Assembly: GCA_947177675.1 (NCBI GenBank)
Contig: CAMWVK010000059.1
Coordinates: 1-7,605, forward strand
Length of the DNA: 7,605 bases
Source: an uncultured Mucispirillum sp.
Lineage (GTDB): Bacteria; Chrysiogenota; Deferribacteres; Deferribacterales; Mucispirillaceae
Direction of reading: 5' to 3'
The translations under genes and the position numbers were made by a program. Below the pieces are notes generated by a model. That model searched no databases. It worked only from the letters and a program-made list of their open reading frames with translations, and had not been told where the DNA came from. This document shows positions 1 through 5,534 of the stretch, in pieces (positions within the stretch are counted from its first letter, which is position 1; each line of letters begins with the position of its first letter).

Positions 1-1335
1 ATTTTGAGTATTATTATTTGCTTGTCTCTCTGCAACTCTTCTATCTATTACATCAAAATAATTAGGTATTACTTTTGTTTCAAATCTAGGTATTTGAATT
101 CCACCTTCAAATCCAATCATTTCTGCAATTTTTTTAGGAATTTTATTTAATATTGAATTTATTCCATCAATAAGTGGGTTTAAAATCATAGCACCAATAT
201 TACTGCCTATTGCTGATAATGTTTCAAATACCCAAGCTAGAGCATCACCAAAAGCATTTTTTAAGCCTTTTGCAAAATTTATTAATCCATCCATTAGTTT
301 ATCAAATGAAAAGTTATTTATTAAATCTTTAACCCATGCAAAAGCATTTTGTATCTTTTGCACAAACTCTTGTATTTTATCATTTTCTAAAAATTTACCA
401 AAAAGGCTTTCTTTTCCATTGAAGTACCCAACAATATCTTCAACTACTAAAAATAATATTGTTAATCCTGTGATTAATGCTAATAGTGGTAAATTAGCTT
501 TTAAAAAACTTTTAGAAAATATAGTCATAATACTTTGTAAATTTTTTATTGCATACCCAACCACACCAAAAGATGCAGCAAGCATAATAGTATATGTATC
601 TAAGTTCCGCACCCAGTCTACAGCTTTGCCAAGCTGCTTTACAAAATCTATCACTGGAGGCATAATATCAACTGCAATACTTCTACCTAGTGAACCTAAT
701 GACTGCTTTAATTTAGTCCATTCCATGCTGAATTTTTTTGCTTCAAGAGCCTGCCCAGCATTCATTACACCCATTTTCTGCTGTTCTTCGAGCAATGCTT
801 TTATGTTTGTTTTGCCTTGCTGTAATAATAAAATTGTGCTTTCATCAAGCCCTAATTGACTGCCCAGCGTAAACTGCTGAGCTTTTGTTAAATGCTGAAA
901 ATCATCAGCTAAACCCATAAGCAGCTGCTGTGCATTTTTTAATGAGCCGTCCTGATTATAAAGTTCTACTCCATAAAGTGCAGCAGTCTCTAATAATTGT
1001 CCTTGTCCCCATTCAGCTTGTGATAATCCTTGCTGCAATGCCTGTAGCGAGCTTTTGGCACTATCTACATTGCCACCAAACTGTTCTAATGCTCCACCAA
1101 GAGCTGTTATATCCTGTTCTGCAATACCTGTAAGTGATGAAAAATTACTAATATCTGTGCCTGTATCTATAAACTTTTTAAAAGCCATACCAAGCGAGCC
1201 TGCACCCAGCAGTATGCCCATTTGAGAGATAAAACCTTTTAACTGCCCGCCCATATTTTTAAGCCCAGCAGTAAAGTTATTATCTTTGATACCTACTCCG
1301 ACGGTGTAGTTTTTTAAAGTATCACCTAATGCCAT
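1..1335 (-). CDS. Phage tail tape measure protein (N-terminal part, runs off the window)
   Basis: The frame is open without a stop for 445 codons from an ATG at 1335-1333 to the window edge, so the 3' end is missing. I translated it by hand. It begins MALGDTLKNYTVGVGIKDNN, a typical tape measure opening. It is followed by a Gly-rich hydrophobic stretch (about residues 38-52), a long Gln/Leu-rich helical region (about 75-215), hydrophobic segments near 249-264 and 282-299, and the motif VVEDIVGYFNGKESLFGKF just after the second one. That Glu-Asp...Gly-Tyr-x-x-Gly-Lys-x-Ser pattern is familiar from myovirus tape measure proteins. The role, known for the class, is to set tail length inside the tube. 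A GGAG about nine bases before the ATG can serve as the ribosome site, and it lies at the end of a dispersed repeat (R1). The gene follows the chaperone in the usual order, but with an unusually long gap. Confidence 0.85.
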   Translation of the reverse strand, partial: MALGDTLKNYTVGVGIKDNNFTAGLKNMGGQLKGFISQMGILLGAGSLGMAFKKFIDTGTDISNFSSLTGIAEQDITALGGALEQFGGNVDSAKSSLQALQQGLSQAEWGQGQLLETAALYGVELYNQDGSLKNAQQLLMGLADDFQHLTKAQQFTLGSQLGLDESTILLLQQGKTNIKALLEEQQKMGVMNAGQALEAKKFSMEWTKLKQSLGSLGRSIAVDIMPPVIDFVKQLGKAVDWVRNLDTYTIMLAASFGVVGYAIKNLQSIMTIFSKSFLKANLPLLALITGLTILFLVVEDIVGYFNGKESLFGKFLENDKIQEFVQKIQNAFAWVKDLINNFSFDKLMDGLINFAKGLKNAFGDALAWVFETLSAIGSNIGAMILNPLIDGINSILNKIPKKIAEMIGFEGGIQIPRFETKVIPNYFDVIDRRVAERQANNNTQN

Positions 1336-1453
1336 TTTTACCAACTCCAGCCTGTGCAAATTCTGATTCCTCCCTATTCGGTCGGGAATTTGGCAGTCCT
1401 CGCAAAATACGCTCGCCAATTACATAATTTTTTAATGTATCACCAAGAGCCAT
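1322..1453 (-). pseudogene. Duplicate tape measure start fused to repeat R1
   Basis: A 43-codon frame opens with ATG at 1453, preceded by AAGGA at a good distance. Its first ten residues, MALGDTLKNY, are identical to the first ten of the real tape measure protein starting at 1335. The matching codons differ at synonymous sites (GCT/GCA, CTT/TTA, ACA/ACT, AAT/AAC, TAT/TAC). After 13 codons (1453-1415) the similarity ends and the reading frame passes straight into repeat R1, giving a tail with no tape measure resemblance. It stops at a TGA that overlaps the beginning of the real gene in another frame. I read it as a remnant of a second tape measure allele, cut by the repeat. It could be translated as a short leader peptide, but nothing shows a function. 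Confidence 0.65.
1346..1414 (-). repeat. Structured dispersed repeat, copy R1
   Basis: Read on the minus strand, this unit starts GAGCGTATTTTGCGAGGAC and ends near GGCTGGA. It contains a hairpin with stem AAATTC (1391-1386) pairing with GAATTT (1363-1358), extended by TGC/GCA around a one-base bulge. The loop carries CCGACCGAATAGGGAGG. Two related copies (R2, R3) lie at 1666-1795. It begins exactly where the duplicated tape measure start ends, and its last bases give the GGAG in front of the true tape measure ATG. The family is not one I can name. Confidence 0.7.
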
Positions 1454-1520
1454 TACACAATCCTTATTTTTATTATAAATCAAGTATAATGCAGGAATAT
1501 TAATGATTACAGGTAACAAA

Positions 1521-1570
1521 TATTATTAATATTTCTTATAGAATAGATACTATTATTAATATGTGTTATA
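1521..1570 (-). repeat. Two tandem copies of a 20-bp AT-rich motif
   Basis: On the plus strand TATTATTAATATTTCTTATA (1521-1540) and TATTATTAATATGTGTTATA (1551-1570) start exactly 30 bp apart. A third copy, TATTATTAATATTTATTATA, lies at 5986-6005. On the minus strand they read TATAA followed by A-rich bases and ATATTAATAATA. The first five bases resemble a -10 box for transcription towards the tape measure gene. A regulator site, a promoter or part of a degenerate repeat are all possible. In DNA this AT-rich only the repetition itself is firm. Confidence 0.4.
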
Positions 1571-1600
1571 AAAATGACGAGCATGTATCGGCATTTTTAT
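1568..1600. other. AT-rich hairpin
   Basis: ATAAAAATG (1568-1576) is perfectly complementary to CATTTTTAT (1592-1600), a 9-bp stem with a 15-base loop. It lies in the gap before the tape measure gene and overlaps the second copy of the 20-bp motif. It is weak as a terminator because the stem has almost no G+C. Confidence 0.35.
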
Positions 1601-1607
1601 ACATATG

Positions 1608-1638
1608 AAACTTTCTAATCGGTGAGATTAGGAAGTTT
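1608..1638. terminator. Hairpin, possible terminator
   Basis: AAACTTTCTAATC (1608-1620) pairs with GATTAGGAAGTTT (1626-1638) around a GGTGA loop. Of 13 positions, 12 are Watson-Crick and one would be a G-T wobble. On the plus strand it is followed only by T and then GTGATT; on the minus strand by CATATG. The T-run is poor on either side, so termination is uncertain. It sits next to the 153-bp inverted repeat element. Confidence 0.35.
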
Positions 1639-1665
1639 TGTGATTAAGGGGGATACTATAAGGGG

Positions 1666-1730
1666 GAGCGTTTTTTTGCGACGCAAGCATTTCCCGACGA
1701 ATAGGAAGGAAATAGAAATGCGAAGCTGGA
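1666..1730 (+). repeat. Structured dispersed repeat, copy R2
   Basis: This copy starts GAGCGTTTTTTTGCGACGC and ends AGCTGGA. Its stem is GCATTTC (1687-1693) with GAAATGC (1715-1721), and the loop contains CCGACGAATAGGAAGG. Compared with R1 and R3 the stem bases differ on both sides while pairing is kept. Confidence 0.7.
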
Positions 1731-1731
1731 A

Positions 1732-1795
1732 CCCAGCCAGATTTTCTACTTCTTCCTTAATCAGTCAGGAAAATCTGTCCTCACAAAAACCGTTC
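1732..1795 (-). repeat. Structured dispersed repeat, copy R3
   Basis: Read on the minus strand it starts GAACGGTTTTTGTGAGGAC, very close to the first 19 bases of R1, and ends GGCTGGG. The stem is CAGATTTTC with GAAAATCTG (1769-1777 and 1738-1746), and the loop contains CTGACTGATTAAGGAAG. It is the inverted partner of R2. Confidence 0.65.
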
Positions 1796-1800
1796 GCCCC

Positions 1801-1971
1801 TTATACTGATTTGTGCCCTTTGTTGAGTTCTTTTTGATAAGCAATGTTAGATAAAGCTACTGTAATATATGTATATACAGCACTTTCAAAACTCATATTC
1901 ATTATTTTATCATAGTCACCAAACCCATTTAAAATAAGAGTAGTGACTATTGCGTTACATGGATAATTTAT
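1801..1971 (-). CDS. Start-less -1 frame continuing the tail assembly chaperone (gpT-like part)
   Basis: Beyond the chaperone stop, the -1 frame stays open for 56 codons and ends at TAA 1801-1803. The product begins INYPCNAIVTTLILNGFGDY and includes SFESAVYTYITVALSNIAYQ. Its composition and codons look like real protein rather than chance AT-rich translation. The frame has no start codon or ribosome site near its beginning; the first in-frame ATG is about 23 codons in. It joins the chaperone in exactly the frame reached by slipping back one base on the A-run. By analogy with lambda gpG/gpGT and many tailed phages, it would be made only as a 176-residue fusion that recruits the tape measure protein. 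The last residues (about HKSV) come from the MITE-like element, so the native end may be lost. I do not recognise a named family. Confidence 0.6.
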   Translation of the reverse strand: MNYPCNAIVTTLILNGFGDYDKIMNMSFESAVYTYITVALSNIAYQKELNKGHKSV

Positions 1972-1977
1972 TTTTGA
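1912..1977 (-). promoter_or_regulatory. Candidate programmed -1 ribosomal frameshift signal
   Basis: The chaperone ends CTT CAA AAA TAA, with five A's (1975-1971) directly before the stop. A -1 slip of the Lys-tRNA on A-AAA gives ATA AAT TAT and enters the 56-codon frame. About 20 nt downstream, ATAGTCAC (1950-1943) pairs perfectly with GTGACTAT (1919-1912) in an 8-bp stem with a 23-base loop that could pause ribosomes. The site is not a classical X-XXY-YYZ heptamer, and the spacer is longer than usual. Confidence 0.5.
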
Positions 1978-2330
1978 AGAGCTTGAGCTTGTAACTCCAT
2001 AATTTTGCTTTTGGAAATATTCAAGCTCTCTAAATAGGGGGCTATGTAATTCTCAAATTCTTCAGCAATTTTTATGCTCATAAATGGGTTCTCAAATATA
2101 GCATCCAGCTCAGCCAAACTTTTAATATGCTGCTCTGTTCCAGTTCCTGGAATAACTAACACAAGATATTTAACTGCAATATTTACAAACTTATTAACAG
2201 CTGTTTCTTCCTGACGAGCCATACCATCAGCAGTTGTTATAATTTTTAAGCCATCTTCCATGGTCACTTTTTTAAAATATGCTTGTCTAGTAGTCTTGCC
2301 ATCACTTAATTCAAATACTTTCTTTTCCAT
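1968..2330 (-). CDS. Tail assembly chaperone (gpG-like short form)
   Basis: This 120-residue acidic, mostly helical protein begins MEKKVFELSDGKTTRQAYF. Size, composition and position between the tube gene and the tape measure gene match the tail assembly chaperones of tailed phages, which coat the tape measure protein while the tube polymerises. I see no catalytic motif and identify it by position more than by sequence. The ATG at 2330 has a clear GGAGA six or seven bases upstream, and the TAG stop of the tube gene overlaps this site, so the two are translationally coupled. The C-terminus, IMELQAQALQK, runs into the A-run where frameshifting is proposed. Confidence 0.65.
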   Translation of the reverse strand: MEKKVFELSDGKTTRQAYFKKVTMEDGLKIITTADGMARQEETAVNKFVNIAVKYLVLVIPGTGTEQHIKSLAELDAIFENPFMSIKIAEEFENYIAPYLESLNISKSKIMELQAQALQK

Positions 2331-2339
2331 TATTTTCTC

Positions 2340-2795
2340 CTATTTGAGCGGTCCTGTTGTGATAAAAGAGCCAAATTTAAAACTATACTGCTTATTTCCA
2401 AGTCTGTCTTGCTGCACTTTCATACCAAGCTCGCCATTATTTATAATACCATCAGAATAAGTATCAACCTGCCCAGAATGTGCATGAGTGACGACTACTG
2501 TTACTTGGAAAGGCTCTGGACCAACACCTACATAGCTTTGCTGGGCAGCAACAGCAGCATCCAAAATCACCGCAATAGGGCTTGCAGGAGCAATAGTTAA
2601 TGTTCTTTCTATTATTGCATTTTTTGTCCAGGCATAAGTATGACCATCAGGCGTCTTTACCATATCAGCAGTTTCTACCGCACCACCAGTCCATACATCA
2701 CTGCCATCTGCAAAATGGTCAACAGTTCCTGCTGGATATAACGGCAGAATAGATATAGCTATTGTTACAGCATTAGTTCCTATAAAATTTGACAT
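2340..2795 (-). CDS. Candidate tail tube protein
   Basis: A 151-residue protein, rich in beta-prone stretches and Thr/Val, starting MSNFIGTNAVTIAISILPLY. It directly follows the sheath gene, where contractile-tail phages place the tube protein, and its length suits a tube subunit of the DUF3277-like kind found next to DUF3383 sheaths. The motifs FADGSDVW (about 28-35) and IERTLTIAPASPIAVILDAA (about 62-81) resemble my recollection of these families only loosely. GGAGAGA lies a few bases before the ATG. The tube forms the inner channel through which DNA passes. The family assignment is an inference from order, size and general look. Confidence 0.6.
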   Translation of the reverse strand: MSNFIGTNAVTIAISILPLYPAGTVDHFADGSDVWTGGAVETADMVKTPDGHTYAWTKNAIIERTLTIAPASPIAVILDAAVAAQQSYVGVGPEPFQVTVVVTHAHSGQVDTYSDGIINNGELGMKVQQDRLGNKQYSFKFGSFITTGPLK

Positions 2796-2831
2796 ATAAA
2801 TCTCTCCTTATTTTTAAAATCATTTTAAATT

Positions 2832-4784
2832 TTATATTACAATATTTTGAACTACTAATCTGTTCAGTGGCACATTTTTAGTATAAATAAACTGCACTCT
2901 CATCTGTTCGTTAGCAATATCATCAGCTGTAAGTGGCAGCACATTTATATAATACCCATTGCTCTCTATTAAGTTTACTGCATTAGCATTACCTGTAACA
3001 GATACTATTTTAGCTTTTTCTGCTGCTAATAATCCATCTGTGCCAACAGTTACAATAATATCTGATACTTTAGCTAAAGCTATTATCTCTTGTAAGCTTG
3101 CTAAAATTAATGATTGTCCTTTGCCGCCACGAAGAGCAATAAAGCCTTGTGAAATCATAAGGTTAGCACCAGCGATTTCCATCTTTGCCTTTATCCAAGA
3201 ATTGCCAATATAATTTGCTATATTGTTAAAGTTTGTGCCAAATATCTTGCCTTCACCAAAAAGTGGCTGGCTTTGACCATAGCCACCCATTATGTAACAG
3301 CAGTTAGCTCTATTTGCATTTATGCCATCTAATTCTTCACTGGTGCCAATAGAATCATCTAAAAATTCAGGTGTTTCTATAAAATTAAAATTAGTCATTC
3401 CACCAGGCACTGAAAAATCAACAGATGCAATAGCTGCTTGCATAAATGCCAGCATATTAATATTGCTGCCATAAATTAAAATAAATCCATCGTTACCAAA
3501 AAGATTTTCATATACAATCTGGTTTGTTGATTTTAACCTGGCATCATCACTTATCACTATAAAAGCATATCTGCCGCCACTGGCATTTACCCAGCTTGCT
3601 ATAGTTTCGTAATCATCAGGTGTAATTAAGCTGTTTGAAAAATCAACCGATTTATTCGGGGATTTTTCATCATTAAAAGCGGGGGTGGTTGGGACGGGGG
3701 ACGGCATTTGAGTTCCCCGCCCAATGCTTGCTATAGATACATAATCGCCATTAATACGCCCAATATGATTTAGCATTTCAGTTAAATTTTCACCATTTGT
3801 ACCTTTTGTAATATACCCACCGTCTGTTTCTGCAAGCCCTAAAATAGAAGCCATATCACCTGTGGCATAGTCAATAGTTTGTGATGCACTTGCTACTGAG
3901 CCTTGAATGATAAAGCCTTCTGTTTGTGTTGAGTAAACACATGTTCCTAAATCTTTTGCAGGCACTTCTGGTGAACCAGCTTGTGTTGTAACTTTATCAA
4001 GTCCAAGTTTTACTTGTATATCTGATTCTGATATAAATATCTTAACAGGTATTGTATTAGATGCTGATGAATAATTTATCTGGCTTAATTTAAAAACTCC
4101 GCCGTCATTACTCCATACCAAGTTAGCATCACTTAATTCTTTAGTGTTTAATTTTGTTACTACTTCATCTACACCATCAGAAGTATCTATTGTTATGCTG
4201 GCGGTATATGTAAATATTGCTTCACTTTGATTATCCTGGATAATAAGTTCTGATGCATCAATAGTTGCTGCTGCAGTAATCGGCAGTGAAGGTGTTGTGC
4301 CTTCAAGACTATATGGCACTGCATCTATTTTTGGCTGTTTTAAATTATCATTAATAATATTTGCAGCATCAGTAAACGATGAAATATTTTCTAAATTAAT
4401 ATCAAAATCATAGCTGTTGCCATTTATTTTTAATGATAGTGAACCTTGCTGCTTAATCTCATCAAGTATTGCAATAGCTGCACCAACAAGAGATGCTTTC
4501 TGAGCTTCTGGGTAACTGTTATAAAATGTTAGCTTTTGTGCTTTTGTTGCATTTTTTGAAGTATATCCAAAAAACTCTTCTGCATAGCTGTATTCTTGGC
4601 TTACAGCACCATATAATTTTGCAACAGCTTCTAAACTTCCAGCTTCAACAGTTGCTGGCATTGGTATAAGTGGTGTAGTGATAGCTAATGCATTAAGTCT
4701 ATTGAATGTAAATGTATCACTAACGCCAGATGTTGTAATATTAATAAACTTTGAAAAGGGTATTACTGTGTTCGGTTTAGCCAT
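2832..4784 (-). CDS. Tail sheath protein, DUF3383 family
   Basis: A 650-residue protein starting MAKPNTVIPFSKFINITTSG. It is recognised as DUF3383 from its N-terminal region (about 8-110) and its C-terminal half (about 385-650). The latter includes ISQGFIALRGGKGQSLILA and ends in QMRVQFIYTKNVPLNRLVV, like other sheath C-termini that assemble on the tube. The middle is longer than I expect: a beta-rich module begins at about 114-155 (SLSLKINGNSYDFDI) and seems to resume at about 280-328 (GFIIQGSVASASQTIDYATG), with a second beta-rich module in between. A short Pro-rich, GC-rich stretch lies near 354-375. GGAG is six or seven bases upstream of the ATG, and the gap to the preceding gene is 15 bp. 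Known role of the family: subunits form the contractile outer sheath. Confidence 0.75.
   Translation of the reverse strand: MAKPNTVIPFSKFINITTSGVSDTFTFNRLNALAITTPLIPMPATVEAGSLEAVAKLYGAVSQEYSYAEEFFGYTSKNATKAQKLTFYNSYPEAQKASLVGAAIAILDEIKQQGSLSLKINGNSYDFDINLENISSFTDAANIINDNLKQPKIDAVPYSLEGTTPSLPITAAATIDASELIIQDNQSEAIFTYTASITIDTSDGVDEVVTKLNTKELSDANLVWSNDGGVFKLSQINYSSASNTIPVKIFISESDIQVKLGLDKVTTQAGSPEVPAKDLGTCVYSTQTEGFIIQGSVASASQTIDYATGDMASILGLAETDGGYITKGTNGENLTEMLNHIGRINGDYVSIASIGRGTQMPSPVPTTPAFNDEKSPNKSVDFSNSLITPDDYETIASWVNASGGRYAFIVISDDARLKSTNQIVYENLFGNDGFILIYGSNINMLAFMQAAIASVDFSVPGGMTNFNFIETPEFLDDSIGTSEELDGINANRANCCYIMGGYGQSQPLFGEGKIFGTNFNNIANYIGNSWIKAKMEIAGANLMISQGFIALRGGKGQSLILASLQEIIALAKVSDIIVTVGTDGLLAAEKAKIVSVTGNANAVNLIESNGYYINVLPLTADDIANEQMRVQFIYTKNVPLNRLVVQNIVI
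3657..3719. repeat. GC-rich insert-like segment with inverted ends inside the sheath gene
   Basis: The segment is bounded by CGGGGA (3657-3662) and TCCCCG (3714-3719) and is 63 bp, a multiple of three. The plus strand holds a G-rich run, GGGGGTGGTTGGGACGGGGG (3681-3700), in a gene that is otherwise AT-rich. The encoded protein is PSPVPTTPAF-like and uses CCC, GTC and ACC codons that are uncommon in the neighbouring genes. It may be an in-frame inserted palindromic repeat, or only a linker of unusual composition. Confidence 0.4.
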
Positions 4785-4799
4785 ATATATCTCCTTATT

Positions 4800-5363
4800 T
4801 TAATTTGTTTTTAAAAATCTATCTGCAAATGTGGTGTATGCAGGGTTAGTTTTTAATGTGCCTACCTCATTAACTTCAACTATTACTTTATTTAATGCAG
4901 TATCACTTAATTCCACTTTGCTCATTTTTGTTACAAACATCTCAAACTGTGCAATCTGCACCCATTTTTTATAAGTATTAAAATCTGCTTGAAATGTTAT
5001 ATCTGCCCAAATTGGCATAAGTTCATACTTATAATTATTATAAAATTTATCTCTTGCTTGTGAGCTTTTTAAATATGTTTGTAACTTTTCAGCCATGTCA
5101 AAAGCAGACATATTATCAGTGTTCCATTCTATCGTTTTATAAATATCTACTTCAAAACATACTTCAGTTACTGCATCTACTATCAACACATTATCTGCTT
5201 GTAATTCTTCTCTAGCTAACGTTAAATTTTTTATTTTTGTTGGTGCAAATGTTACCACACCGCCATCCACATCAGCTTCTATATCCTGGTATGGATATAT
5301 TGTCTTAAACGGCTGCACAATATCACTAACAGCATTATATATTGATGCAATCATTTCTCTCAT
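4800..5363 (-). CDS. Neck/tail terminator protein, gp12-like (LIC_12616 type)
   Basis: A 187-residue protein starting MREMIASIYNAVSDIVQPFK. It lies directly before the sheath gene, as do the gp12-like neck terminator proteins of DUF3383 phages. Features fitting that family are a central beta segment VTEVCFEVDIY (about residues 65-75), a helix with AEKLQTYLKSSQARDKFYNN (about 90-109), and a YKKWVQIAQFEMFV strand near 131-144. Known role: it caps the tail tube and joins it to the neck. The ATG at 5363 has GAGAGG about ten bases upstream; an ATG three codons later is an alternative. The upstream gap is filled with hairpins, but the downstream gap is only 15 bp. Confidence 0.6.
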   Translation of the reverse strand: MREMIASIYNAVSDIVQPFKTIYPYQDIEADVDGGVVTFAPTKIKNLTLAREELQADNVLIVDAVTEVCFEVDIYKTIEWNTDNMSAFDMAEKLQTYLKSSQARDKFYNNYKYELMPIWADITFQADFNTYKKWVQIAQFEMFVTKMSKVELSDTALNKVIVEVNEVGTLKTNPAYTTFADRFLKTN

Positions 5364-5395
5364 AAAGGCATTACCTCTCTTTTTAAACTTTTATT

Positions 5396-5428
5396 AAAAA
5401 ATCTATCCGTAGATTTTTTAAATCTACG
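5396..5428. other. Two mutually exclusive perfect hairpins
   Basis: AAAAAATCTA (5396-5405) pairs with TAGATTTTTT (5410-5419) around TCCG. CGTAGATTT (5408-5416) pairs with AAATCTACG (5420-5428) around TTT. Both stems are perfect but share bases 5410-5416, so only one can form at a time. They sit upstream of the gp12-like gene. This could be a terminator/antiterminator-like switch or simply part of the adjacent repeat. Confidence 0.45.
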
Positions 5429-5430
5429 CT

Positions 5431-5534
5431 CTGACGAAATAAATCCGTCTATCGCTTCCGCAAGCGACGGCACCTCCTGTGCCTTATTTCATCTGCTCGC
5501 CAGTGTCATTCTGAGCCTTCAGGCGAAGAATCTC
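5431..5534. repeat. Composite dispersed repeat with nested hairpins
   Basis: An outer imperfect stem (CTGACGAAATAA at 5431-5442 with TTATTTCATCTG at 5484-5495; 10 of 12 pairs) encloses two hairpins: CGCTT/AAGCG (5453-5466) and GGCAC/GTGCC (5469-5483). It is followed by TGTCATTCTGAGCCTTCAGG and GCGAAGAATCTC (5503-5534). This second part resembles a TGTCATTCTGAGC...GAAGAATCTC repeat that I recall from many unrelated bacterial genomes. Its last part overlaps the 3' end of the collar-like gene. G+C is clearly higher than in the surroundings. Confidence 0.65.

Larger units (their letters stand above)
1655..1807. mobile_element. MITE-like element made of two inverted repeat units
   Basis: The outer ends are inverted: ACTATAAGGGGGAGCG at 1655-1670 against AGTATAAGGGGCGAACG read on the minus strand from 1807. 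Inside are two copies of the same 65-bp unit, R2 on the plus and R3 on the minus strand, meeting tail to tail at GCTGGAACCCAGC (1725-1737). There is no transposase gene. The right end holds the TAA (1801-1803) that closes the frameshifted chaperone frame, so the element has probably replaced that protein's original end. It could be a non-autonomous mobile element or a structured RNA in inverted pairs. No target-site duplication was obvious. Confidence 0.55.

Noticed and set aside
419..859. Long plus-strand open frame of 146 codons
   Set aside because: It lies opposite the tape measure gene, which translates into a coherent protein in its own frame; no ribosome site and unlikely composition.
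1454..1519. Upstream extension of the duplicate tape measure start to an ATG at 1519
   Set aside because: The good ribosome site and the similarity to the real protein both start at the ATG at 1453; the extra 22 residues look like translated gap.
1346..1800. CRISPR array
   Set aside because: The repeated units differ in orientation and sequence, there are only three, and there are no spacers of constant length.
1346..1800. Diversity-generating retroelement template/variable repeat
   Set aside because: Differences between copies are compensated across stems and not limited to adenines; no reverse transcriptase is visible and the copies are not at a gene's 3' end in the required way.
1622..1837. 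Plus-strand frame of 71 codons beginning MRLGSFVIKG
   Set aside because: It is a translation of a hairpin, repeat R2 and the inverse of R3; no ribosome site and no protein-like pattern.
2959..3213. Plus-strand frame of 84 codons
   Set aside because: It lies wholly within the sheath gene on the opposite strand and has no start signals.
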